Origin: Paraphoma chrysanthemicola
Lineage: Eukaryota; Ascomycota; Dothideomycetes; Pleosporales; Phaeosphaeriaceae
Assembly (NCBI GenBank): GCA_020744225.1
Contig: JAGMWG010000002.1
Location: 1,612,001-1,676,000, forward strand
DNA: 64,000 nucleotides
Reading direction: 5' to 3'
Shown here: positions 21,308-31,887 of the stretch, piece by piece
Layout: every line of letters begins with the position of its first letter
How positions within the stretch are numbered: the first letter of the stretch is position 1
The notes under the pieces: model-generated
Seen by the model: the letters and a program-made list of their open reading frames with translations, nothing else
Database searches by the model: none
Told to the model about the DNA's origin: nothing
Translations under genes and position numbers: made by a program

Positions 21308-22898
21308 ATGGCGTACTCCGATTCAGATTCCGCAAGTTCAGCTGGCAGCATCAGAGAAGATGAAAGCGAGCCAGATACGACAACGTTCAAATGCTTGTTC
21401 TGCGACCAGCAGTGGAGTCGTGTACCAGAAATGTCGGCGCACTGCAGAACGGAGCATCAATTCAACTTGACCAAAACAATTCAGGATCTTGGTCCAGGTC
21501 CGTCTACTATCTATCGCGCTTAACCTATTCAGGTAGCGATGCTAATCAAGTGGCGTAGAGGCCGATGAACTCACTGTAATCAAGCTCGTGAACTTTCTCA
21601 GGGCCGAGGTACAGAAAGGCACATCTGTCGAAAGTATCAGCATACCCGGACTGGCAGGTTCGGCGTGCGACAAGTATCTCCAACCCACGCTGGAAGATGA
21701 CGCCCTGCTTTTTGAGCTTGGGGATCTTATGCCAGGCTCTGATGCCGATGTGGTCGACTACGACGAGTTTGAGGCCAAACTTCAGCGAGATATGCCCGAA
21801 GATTTTGGCAAGATCAAGATCACCAGCGACAGGGACGAAGACTATTTCGAGTCGTACAAAGGCAACAGCATTCACCGAGAGATGATAGAAGACCGCGTTC
21901 GGACGGAAGGCTACCGCGACTTCATTGAGAAGAATGCCGAAGTGTTCGCGGGCAAAACGGTACTCGATGTTGGCTGCGGCACTGGCATTCTTTCACTGTT
22001 TTGTGCAAGAGCAGGCGCAAAGAAAGTTTTCGCCGTCGATAATTCGGGCATTGCAGTACGTGCCAAAGAGATAGTCGCCAAGAACGGGTATCAGGATCGT
22101 ATCGAGGTAATTCAAGGACGGGTAGAGGACTTCAACACGCAGCGTCTTGTTGGCAAAGAAAAGGTGGACATTATCATTTCAGAGTGGATGGGCTACGGAC
22201 TGCTGTTTGAAGGCATGCTCGACTCGGTACTCCGTGCACGGGACTTGTATTTGAAGCCTGAAGGCATACTCGTGCCGAGCCACTGCAACATTCGACTCGC
22301 ACCTATTGCAGACAGCGAATGGATTGCTCAGAGCACGAGCGAGAAGTTTTGGAGCAACGTGTATGGCTTCGACTTTTCGCCCATGGTTCCGGGTGGCCTG
22401 CTGAACACACACGAGATTGGCGTCTTCGATGTCCCCGAACAGGCGCTGTGTGGCTCTGCGTCATCGCATCTGCTAGAGATGAAGACTGTGTCTGTCACGG
22501 AACTCAGCTTCAAAGTCCCGCTCAGAATGACGTTGGACCGCGACATCAAATCACTTGACGCCGTCGCAATATGGTTCGACACCATCTTCGTGCATTCTGG
22601 CAGTTCGCAGGACCTAAGGACGATCGAAAGCGTGACATGGGGGCGGAACGGCATCCCTGGATTGGGCTTCTCGACAGGACCCACGAACACGGCAACACAC
22701 TGGCACCAGGCGGTGTTGCTGCTCGACAAGGAAGTGGCTGCGCGACAAGCTTTTTCCAAGGGCTCTGTTTTGCAGGGCACGCTTCAATATGCGAAGGAAA
22801 AGGGCGATGATAGAGGCATCACAGTCTCGGTGGAATGGGAAGGCGAGGGTGCGGGCGGTAACAAGATAGAGGGAAGCGTAACGAGGACCATGGCTTGA
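21308..22898 (+). CDS. PRMT3: Protein arginine N-methyltransferase 3-like (509 aa)
   Basis: Model: join(21308..21497, 21559..22898), with a 61-nt intron whose donor is GTCCGT (a weak match) and branch GCTAATC. Near the N-terminus there is a C2H2 zinc finger (C29, C32, H45, H50), the hallmark of PRMT3 within the PRMT family. The Rossmann core has motif I VLDVGCGTGILSLFCARAG (from about 198). The double-E loop SEWMGYGLLFEGML holds the two catalytic glutamates (about 272 and 281). The THW loop is present as THWHQ. The enzyme makes monomethyl and asymmetric dimethyl arginine from SAM. PRMT3 homologues act in the cytosol, chiefly on ribosomal protein uS5 (Rps2). The donor could instead be the GTCCAG at 21492, which would drop two residues. 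Confidence 0.92.
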
Positions 22899-23374
22899 GA
22901 AGGCGCAGATTCTGGGATTCTGCTGTGGGACTCTGCGCGACGATGTTCCAGAAGGTTTGACGTGGAAGGCGCGTCGCGTCACGGAGGTAAAATGGTATAA
23001 CTCCGATTCGCGTACACGCACAGGAAGCTGCTGTTCACCATGTTTGCATCGATACCGGCGCCTTTGCTTTTTCCAATGTGACGATAACGGAATGCCTGTC
23101 TCCAAGGCGGTGCTCGCGTAATGTGATTGCGGCGTTGTCTGCATTCTTGTGCATGCCCGTCTGCTCGTATCTACAAAGCACGTGTATTTCGTAGGGCTGG
23201 CGGGTGCAGTTGCAGTGACGACACCACGTGGCTTGTGCGCATGCTGCAGTCGTGATCCCTGAGCTCAGCTTCCATGCATGCATTCGAGGAGCCAGGTGCC
23301 GCATCTCAATGACCACATCCGCCCGCGAGAGTGTGGAATGATGCAGCAGCGATAGCAAGGCGCGACGACGACTC
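22899..23374. other. Spacer between PRMT3-like and RAV1 genes
   Basis: 476 bases between two tandem + strand genes. It contains the terminator region of the first and the promoter of the second. No further feature recognised. Confidence 0.5.
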
Positions 23375-26300
23375 ATGCGCGGTATTCTACCCGGCCAGGC
23401 GCAGGCGAAGCTGCAGGCTGTCTGCCACGGTTTGTGGGAGGGCTACCAGATCATTGTATGACCCGTGTCTGCGCGTGCAATGCCATGATTGCGATGGAGA
23501 CTGATGCATGTCGCATAGGCCTACATATCCGGGAATGCCCTCGTAGTGCTCGATGGCGCAGATCACGTCCTGCAGACCATCTACATCGACGACGAGTACG
23601 AGCTCGAGGCAGTCGCGCTCGATCCAGGCACGGGCAAGCTTGCGACATGCTCGACGCGCCACATCTACCTCTACCGCCCCTATGGACAAGATGAAGGGGC
23701 GATCAAGGTGCGGAGAGGCAGCCCCAGCCCCAGCCCCAGACCCGCTGCGAGGTTTCCATAGCTGATGCGCGCGCAGTGGTCGCTGCAGAGCACCATGTCC
23801 CTGCCGGACCCGAGCGACTCCATCACCACGCTGTCGTGGGGTATGCCCGACGAGCTGCTCGCTGGCAGCGCCGCGCTGACCCTCTTCAACACGCACGGCG
23901 AGACGGAGCGCATCTGGACCAAGCAGCTGGCCAACCCCGTCAAGTTCGCCCACTTTGCGCCCGACGCCGAGCTCATTGCCTCGACGGGCACCTACGACCG
24001 CCTGCTGAAGATCTGGCGGCGCACTGCATTTGGCTCCGCTGACCAGCGCTTCGACTACTTCTATCTGCCGCACCCCAAGCCCATCACGGGCCTGCACTGG
24101 CGGCAGCCGTCCGACGCCGAGCCGCCCGCAGACAATGTCCTGTACACTGTCTGCGCCGACTACCGCGTGCGCGTATGGGTGCCCGGCGAGAACCACGGCG
24201 TCGACGGCATGCACATGTGGGCCGACGTCGACCTGCTCGAGTCCATCATGCCCCGCATGGTGCCGCTGGAGCGCCAGTCCAAGAAGCGCTTTGCCTTCTT
24301 CATCGACGGCAGGGACTTCCGACGTGCCACGGAAAGAGCGCTCCAGCAGGCCTCGGCGGAAGAGAAGGACCACGGCGTGGCGCTGCACCACCTGATGGAA
24401 GTGGCCGACCGCAGCCCGGAGATTTGTGTGGTGCTCGACGATCGCGGCAACATGTCTGCCTGGGGTTTCGAGAATGTTGGCGCCCAGGTCAAGAAGGTCA
24501 CCGACGTCTTCAACGTCGCTCACGTGGATGGCCTGCACCTGCACTTTGCCAGGGAGCCCAAGCCCACCCACGACAATGTCCAGTTCTACACTTTCATCGC
24601 CGACAAACCGGACTCGGATCTCACATTGCTCTCACACCACTTTGACGGGCGCGTCGAGTGGCTGACTGCGCGCATTGACTACTTGTTCGACCCGTCGCCT
24701 CAACTAGATCGTATACAGCGCAAGGCCATCTGGACGGGGCACTCGCATGCCATCAAGAAGGTCAATCGCACAGCCAGCGGACGGGCATTGGTCTCGAGGA
24801 CAGTGACAGACGAGTGCATAGTGTGGGTGCAGCGCCCGGGAGACCATGGCGTCACTCTTCACCGGCATAGTAGCATCAAAGGCACCGAGCACATTCACCG
24901 CACAGCACTCCTGCAGGAAGGCAACTTTGTCGTCTTTCTCCACCATGAACATATCTCGTTGTGGGACACCCGCGGGCCGGAAGCTGTTCAAGTTACCCAT
25001 CGGCCGTACACGCTGCGTGGCAAGCCTTTGTGCTTGCTCGTGATCCCTGAAACGGAAGCCGGTGGTCGCTTCATTCACATAGCCACCATCAGCTCTGAAA
25101 TGAAGGGACTTTGCTGGGAGGTTACTCTGCCCGTACTGGATCGCGATCCAGTCACGGGTCGTAAGCTCTCGAGCACTGGACACACCAATGGTCATCCCAA
25201 TGGCCATCCCGAGATATCGCTGGAAGAGTACTCCAGCTTCGACCTGGGGTCAGGCAACGACCTCGCATTTGTGCTACCCGTCGATCCTGCAGGGTCGGCA
25301 TCGGTCATCTCCGGCTTCCTTGATACCTTCGCACGCGACATCGCAATCTCGTACACCAAGTCTGGTGAGATCAAATCTTGGACTGCACGAGTCGACAAAA
25401 ATGAGAAGCGCCTGGACTGGCTGCTGACATCATCTGTGGACACTAGCATACATAATCCTACGCTTGCTAGTGGCACCTCAATACGAAAAGCCGCGCTGGT
25501 AGATGCAGAGAGAACAACTTTGACGATTTGGAACACGCGGAGCGCACAGTTGGAACACGAGGAAACATTTGAAGGCAACGGTGTCATTCAAGATCTCGAT
25601 TGGTCCTCTACGCCAGACAACCAGTCTATCCTGGCGGTCGGCTTTCCTCATCGGGTGGTCGTGTACGCTCAGCTGCGATACGACTATCTCAACGCTGGGC
25701 CTTCATGGGTCCAAATTCACGACGTCCGGATCCGAGACACAACCCCACATCCTATCGGGGATTCGGTTTGGCTGGGCAGTGGTAACCTCATCATCGGCGC
25801 CGGTAATCAACTGTTCATTCAGGATGAGTTCGTTGAGGTGTCCGACACTCTCTTTCCGAGTCTTCGCACAATGTCGCGTAAATCAGCGTCCATCGACATC
25901 TTTGCAGCAGTCAGTCGACTGAATGGCCCTCTTCCCGTCTATCATCCGCAGTTGTTGTCGCAATGTGTCCTTTCCGGCAAGCTGCTGCTTGTGCAGCGCA
26001 TTCTGCTCCGCCTCTATCAAAAGCTGAAGTTCTGGATCGAAGGCGAAGATTTGGAGAGCTCATTGGGTTTCTCACCTAGCGACTTTTCTGAGGGCGAGGT
26101 AAGTTTTGGCCACGTACGTCTAGCATTTTTACTGATACGTCTAGACGCAATTGACTGCCTCGAAGAAAGAACTCCACGCTTCTTACGCTGATTTTTCGGA
26201 CGATACAGAGCCAGAATCTGTCACCGAAGAGGTCGCAAGCAGCCTCAACGATCTTCTCACTACTAAGCAGATACCGCTGCTTTCGAGCCGAGAGCAGTTT

Positions 26301-27740
26301 CATCTAGCCGATATTATCGAATGTATAGGCATGGTAGAGAAGCACCGTCGGTCCATCGACGATAATGCAGGTCGCTTCCTACTCTTTTTTCGGCAGCACG
26401 TCCTCAGTGAAGGGCAGAAGAAAACGATTTCCTGGCGTGAGATCGTCTGGGCATTTCACTCGGGGAGCCAAGACATTCTCTCCGACCTCGTCAGTCGACA
26501 CTTCAACGGGAGGATGTTGTGGGAACATGCAAAAGAGTGTGGCTTGTTCATGTGGATGATGGACATCAACGCTCTAGTGAGTTTCCCGATCAGACATTGT
26601 TCGTACCCCAGCCGCTAATTCCTGCAGCGTGCACAGTTCGAAGTGATTGCTCGCAATGAGTACACGAAAACTGAAGAGAAAAACCCTGTCGACTGTGCGC
26701 TCTACTACCTTGCTCTGCGCAAAAAACCGGTACTTTGTGGGCTGTGGCGCATGGCGACGTGGGCTCGCGAACAAGCAGCAACATCTCGTTTGCTTGCCAA
26801 CAACTTCAGCGAGGAAAGATGGAAGACTGCCGCGCTTAAAAATGCTTACGCACTCATGGGCAGGAGACGTTTCGAGTACGCTGCATCGTTCTTTCTGCTG
26901 GCTGACCACCTGCAAGATGCAGTCAGTGTTATTTACAATCAGCTTGGTGACACACAGCTTGCCGTTGCTGTGGCACGAGTGTACGGCGGTGATGATTCAC
27001 CAGTCTTGGTGAGCTTTCTGAAAGATAAAATTCTTCCTCAGGCTGCACGCGATGGCAATCGTTGGCTTGCTACATGGGCGTATTGGCTTCTCGGACGCCG
27101 TGACACTGCCGTCCGATCTCTTGTTACGCCGCTCTCAAGTCTCCTGAGCCCGCCTGAGACGCCCAACTTTAAGTCGAAGTCTTTTCTCACGGACGACCCA
27201 GCTTTGGTCATCCTCTACAAACAGCTTCGCGAAAAGTCTCTGCAAACCCTTCGTGGTGCTAGTATGGTTGGCATGCGAGAAGAATGGGATTTTGTGCTAC
27301 ATACGGCGAGACTATATGAACGCATGGGCTGTGATGTTCTGGCCCTGGATCTGGTCAAGACATGGGAATTCCTCGCGCCCCCTCCGGCGAAGATTGCACC
27401 AGGAAGGCCGCCTTTGTCACCCATGATGCCGCGCGAATCTTTCCATGCCCAGGGACCAAATCAGAGCGCAACTGATTTCGACTTTGACCCCAGGAAGCTG
27501 TTGCGTCGTCGGAGCTCGCTCGTTGTTGCCGATCTACCAACACGCGATCATGTCAAGAGTGATCTAACGTGTTCCAAAGCTACCCTGGAGGAAGCCGAGA
27601 ACGAAGAAAGTAGCGAGGAGGGTGAGGAGGAGGGAGCAGACGATCAATCAAAGCAGAAACATGAGCCGAAGAAGAAGCCTCCGCCAACACAATTCCAAGA
27701 GCCAGATGCGAGCAGCCTCTTGGACGCTTTCGGGTTTTAG
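23375..27740 (+). CDS. rav1: RAVE complex subunit Rav1, V-ATPase assembly factor (1378 aa)
   Basis: Model: join(23375..23455, 23519..23707, 23777..26098, 26145..26576, 26628..27740), 1379 codons with stop, all joins in phase. The N-terminus (MRGILPGQAQAKLQAV, then IIAYISGNALVVLDG) and the WD40 repeats (ITTLSWGMPDELLAGSAAL, VLYTVCADYRVRVWV) match Rav1/rabconnectin-3. The central and C-terminal part (FVEVSDTLFPSLR, LYYLALRKKPVLCGLWRMA, RRFEYAASFFLLADHLQDAV) is the Rav1p_C domain. The C-terminus is Glu-rich and low complexity. Rav1 in the RAVE complex (with Rav2 and Skp1) reassembles V1 onto Vo on vacuole and endosome membranes. The third exon could start 12 nt earlier (23765) if the acceptor before CTGATG is used; I chose the acceptor after the CTGATG branch-like motif. 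Intron 2 contains a short CCCCAG tandem repeat. Confidence 0.93.
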
Positions 27741-28456
27741 TTTCTTGCTACTAGGTCATGGAGTTGCATAGCGTGGCGTTGTGCGTGTTTCATAGTTCAA
27801 GCATGGACTGTATGTACGAACCCATCCCGCCGTGGATACCTACCGCTGATCAAAATTCTTCCTCTCCTGGCTGATGACTTTGTGGAGGACTATGGATCCT
27901 AGGAAGATGCCGACTTGGACGAAAGGTCGAAGCTGAGCTCATCGTAACATGCTAGGAATCGCCAATGCCCCTCGATGTGGTCCTATACATGTGACTGCCA
28001 TCTTCCAGGCCTTGAAGTTACCAACAAACGTTTCCATCTCTGATAGCATGGTACTGCCAATCTGGGGGGAAAGACGTCGGGTTGCCTATATTTATATTTA
28101 GACTTGACCGCACACTAATACGACGTGCACTTACGGACCGGCTTATGGTTATCTAGGTAGAAGTACCTATGCTAGTCAAATTTCCTTTGTACACTACACC
28201 ACTTGTCGCACAAGAAGTTCACACGCTAAGTTGTTGCAGGGGGTTTTTTTTATAATTTCTTGATTGTTTGTTTGGTACATGTCTGGGAAAGAGAGTCGCA
28301 ATCTGCCAGTAATTTGCGCTCCCAAGGTTCAGCGCAGTCGAGACGAGTTTGCACTGAAGCCCATCACCCTCGACGATGCAATAACGTGAGTCGTCACCCT
28401 CGTCACTGGCCAAGTTTGGTCGTTTAATTTCATCCATGTCCCATCTCGCCCGGCTC
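27741..28456. other. Convergent intergenic region
   Basis: RAV1 (+) and the unknown gene (-) converge here, so the stretch should hold both 3' ends. An A/T-rich patch lies at about 28050-28110 and a poly-T run at about 28244-28252. No gene seen. Confidence 0.5.
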
Positions 28457-30583
28457 TTACTTCCGCGCCAGCATGCGCGGCTTCTTAATCTTACGGCCTT
28501 GGGGAGGAGACATCTCTGCCTCGTCATCTCCAGTGATGCTCTCGTCCTCATTGCCTACTTCAGGCGCCCTCTTGCGCTTTGGTTTCTCGGGCGTCGACGG
28601 ACTGCCAGCCGTCGTGATAGGGCGAGGTGACCTTAAGGTAGGCACTGGAGCTCGAGCAGGCACCTCCGATTCGCCGCTGCTGCTCCCATCACTGTCATTC
28701 AGGGGGCCAATGCCAATCGTGATTGGGCCTGAGTGATTTCCGCGGTCGCCAGCAGCGCGAGGCAATCCGCGATGAACAGAAGCGTTTGCCTCCACAGCAC
28801 GGTGCTCTCGCAACGACTCGGTAATGGCGCTTTGGAGATCCATCGCCTCTTGACATGAAAGCGCCTCATTATCTTGCTCCTCAAGTCCTGATTCCTCATC
28901 GACATCCGCATAAGAGCAGTCGCTGCTGGTAGATTCCCAGGCCGATTCGTCGTCGTCCTGCTCAGCTGCTGATTGATCGTCTACTTCTTCTCGCTCGTAG
29001 AAGTCGTCCACATTCTCGTCATCGTCATCGACATCCTCCCATCCCGGCATCTCTCCATAGATTATGGAGGTCTGCACCCGATCGGGGTAGGTTGGACGCA
29101 CGCCAGGACCGTTCATGTTCAGCCGCGACAATGCACTGGATTGCAGTCCAGAAGATCGGTGGATAGGAGGTGTGAGTGACTGCTCTCGGTCGCCGTTGTC
29201 TTTCTGCTCATCTGCAGACTTCTTGGAGTTTCTGGGCTTCTTGGGGCGACTGGTTTTGTCCTCCACTGGAAATTGCCATCGAGGAATCGCCTCCTTGGGG
29301 TAACGATCAACCCTAGAAATGGACTTTCCGTTTGCTAGAGACGCGCGGAGTTCCGTAGCACGCCTACGCAGCTCGAAGATTGCCTTGTTCTTCTTGACGT
29401 GTGCGGACAAGATCTGGGCACGTGTAGCGTCCACACCACGATCCTTGCCTCCGACCGCGTTGACGTGATCAGCGACCACTTTCAAGTCCTCATTGGTCAT
29501 ACCCATTGAGGCTCCTTTACCAAAGTTCTTCAGCCCCTTCTTCGCCACGAAGGTATTAATGCCCTCCATCAGCGCGCGGCGCTCCGGAACGGTCCAGTGG
29601 TCCTTGTTGGTAGTCTTATTGTATGACTCGTCACGTCTACGACGAAACTGATCGATCCACTTGTTGTATGCGTACATGAACTCCTTGTCGTTGGGATTAA
29701 CCTTGGTAAGCTTCGACTTACTGACATAGGCTTCCTCGTAGCACTGGGTTGCCTTGTTCATGCGGCGAAAAATGACGACAAGTTTCCAGACATCGTCGGC
29801 CGCTCCTGGTGCCCCAGATCGTCGCCATACCTGGGTTCCAGGCTGTCTCACCCAAACTGGAGGGTTGTGGTTGTTCTCCTTGTTGGCGCGTTTACGGGAA
29901 GGGATCTTCGCCAGTGCTGGTTTGCGAAGGAAGTAGTACTCCGATTGCTCAGGCTCAACAGCATTTGCGTCCAGCAATGGAATCTCGTCAACCTGCTCGA
30001 AGAAAGCACCGTCTTCGCCAGGGATTTGGATGCGAAACTTCACTATGACCGAGCCTGGCTTGCTTGGATCAAGGGAGAGCGTCTCATCCTTATGTCGCGC
30101 CTGCTGTCCACCTACAATAGGTCCATAACCCTTTCTGCGGCCCTTAGAAGTACGTGTCGTCACGGCACCTATCACACCCGAGTGATTGCCAGAAGGAACT
30201 GCAGATTGGCTGCCGGGCCCTCCAACTGGAGTTGACAGGGACGCGCTAACAAGTGCGCTCTGGTTGGAGCCGATGGGATCATGCTGCTGGTCACCGACGT
30301 TGCTGACGCCAGCTGGCGTAGGCCTGGCGCCAACTCCCGGAGGAGTGTGAATGGCAGGCGCTGCAGAAGGGTGAGCGCTCAAAGGTGGAATAGCGGCTGC
30401 GCTGGTAGGGACAAATGCGTCGTCCTCCCCTGTCTCCACTGGTGCACCCTGCTGGCCTTCGACATCTTCATGGATTTCGCCCTCTGGGTGTTCGTCAACT
30501 TCATTCGACTCAAAGTTGCCGTCCGAGTCCAGGATCATAGGGTCTTCGGAGGAGCCCCCGCCGGGCAGATCGTTGCGGGACAT
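28457..30583 (-). CDS. Unknown protein with SANT-like helix block, tandem paralogue A (708 aa)
   Basis: Single exon of 708 residues with acidic, Ser/Pro-rich ends (N-terminus MSRNDLPGGGSSEDPMILDS; C-terminus Lys/Arg-rich, ending KKPRMLARK). The central part is conserved-looking. It runs from WKLVVIFRRMNKATQCYEEA through VNPNDKEFMYAYNKWIDQF and WTVPERRALMEGINTF to RYPKEAIPRW. The W-T-x-x-E start followed by amphipathic helices resembles SANT/Myb-type helices. Acidic stretches and basic clusters (RRKGYG, RPKKPRNSKK) suggest a nuclear protein. The same chain of motifs recurs in the next gene on the same strand (31888-33735), so the two look like diverged tandem paralogues. Function unknown; I do not recognise a named family. 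Confidence 0.78.
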   Translation of the reverse strand: MSRNDLPGGGSSEDPMILDSDGNFESNEVDEHPEGEIHEDVEGQQGAPVETGEDDAFVPTSAAAIPPLSAHPSAAPAIHTPPGVGARPTPAGVSNVGDQQHDPIGSNQSALVSASLSTPVGGPGSQSAVPSGNHSGVIGAVTTRTSKGRRKGYGPIVGGQQARHKDETLSLDPSKPGSVIVKFRIQIPGEDGAFFEQVDEIPLLDANAVEPEQSEYYFLRKPALAKIPSRKRANKENNHNPPVWVRQPGTQVWRRSGAPGAADDVWKLVVIFRRMNKATQCYEEAYVSKSKLTKVNPNDKEFMYAYNKWIDQFRRRRDESYNKTTNKDHWTVPERRALMEGINTFVAKKGLKNFGKGASMGMTNEDLKVVADHVNAVGGKDRGVDATRAQILSAHVKKNKAIFELRRRATELRASLANGKSISRVDRYPKEAIPRWQFPVEDKTSRPKKPRNSKKSADEQKDNGDREQSLTPPIHRSSGLQSSALSRLNMNGPGVRPTYPDRVQTSIIYGEMPGWEDVDDDDENVDDFYEREEVDDQSAAEQDDDESAWESTSSDCSYADVDEESGLEEQDNEALSCQEAMDLQSAITESLREHRAVEANASVHRGLPRAAGDRGNHSGPITIGIGPLNDSDGSSSGESEVPARAPVPTLRSPRPITTAGSPSTPEKPKRKRAPEVGNEDESITGDDEAEMSPPQGRKIKKPRMLARK

Positions 30584-31887
30584 CTTGTGTGGCCCTAGCG
30601 ATCCCGAATTAGCGCAAGAGTAGGGTCAAGCTGGGTGAAAGTGGGCGCCCACCGTCGCAACAGCTGGACAAGGCTCAAACACGCCTCAGAAGGCACAGCT
30701 ACTCGCTTTGTAGGAGCTTCGAGGCTCGTCCACTAGCTTGTGGGGTTACCTGGCGCGTTGGGATTGCGCTTATGTAAGGTCAGGAGAGAAGTCTATAATG
30801 TCACTTAGGCGAAGTCAGGGTCGACATACCTTAGATTACGTGTTACGACCCCGGTGAACCTGATGGACGTCCCGCTCTGTGTTTTCCACCTTTGAATCAA
30901 CGGCGTGTGGTTTCCTGTGGCTGGGACTGAGGTCCACAAGGGCGCTGAGAGTGCTTTGCTCGGCAGCCACAGGAGCGGCCCGCAGGAGCTTGCAAGCAAG
31001 TATTCAATAGTTACGAGAAGGCTAAAGGGAGCCGCAGTGCTTCTTTTGGGCAGCCGAAGTCTTGAGGTTGATATGGTGTTTGTGGTGGGGAAGAAAGAAG
31101 TCGAGCGGAGTGAGAGAATAAAGGCAATAAATGGTGAGAGTTTGGCTGCCCGCGTGGCCTAAGCCAGTTTGAACCAAGCGTTTGCTTTCAACATGATTCA
31201 CTCGGTTACTCTGAGTAGGGAGGCAAAACCGGACCTGTTCAGTGAAGGATGGGGCATGCGACGTGAGAAAAAGCTAGAACACTAATTGTATATGAAGCTC
31301 CAACAAAATTTCCTTTTGCCTGTTGAAGATAAAGTCATTTGAACTTTAACTCTCGCTACTTTCCGAGTGAGCAGCCCCGTGCGCTGTTTCAATACATGGA
31401 TTGCTTCTCACGAGCTCGCTATTTGCCCACGTCATGTACCAAATGATGCAATAATAAGCTCAGGACCATTGCTATGAGTAGATGTCTGCACTCCCTATCC
31501 TTGAACCAACTGACCCATCTTATTATTTTGATATCAGCACAGGACTCCTGTACATCATACCCACATCAGAGCATGCAAGATCTACGATGAAGCGGTTCAA
31601 ATCAATCGAAACTCGCATGTAATCCACATAAACATGGCCAGTTCTGGAAATGACATATCATCCTACTTAGTACATCACGGTGGCAAGGCCGAGGCCGGCT
31701 TCGATATGAGTGAGACTTCCAGAGTATGCGTGGGCCTTTTCCTAGAGTGCTTGTAGCCTAAGCTGATCATCTATCCATACTCACCCAACAATTTTGTATC
31801 CTCTGGTCATCCTTGCTCGTTGTTATCCATAGATGCTTCATCGTTATATAATCCTGCTGTTTTGAATTATGCCTGCTACAATCTCTC
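30584..31887. other. Spacer between the two paralogues
   Basis: 1.3 kb between two minus-strand genes. It holds the promoter of the left gene and the 3' end of the right one. Small open frames (for example 30905-31162 +) have no support. Confidence 0.5.

Noticed and set aside
23387..24571. 394-codon open frame on the minus strand
   Set aside because: It lies wholly antisense to RAV1 exons with clear WD40 content. GC-rich coding DNA often leaves the opposite strand open, and the translation has no domain character.
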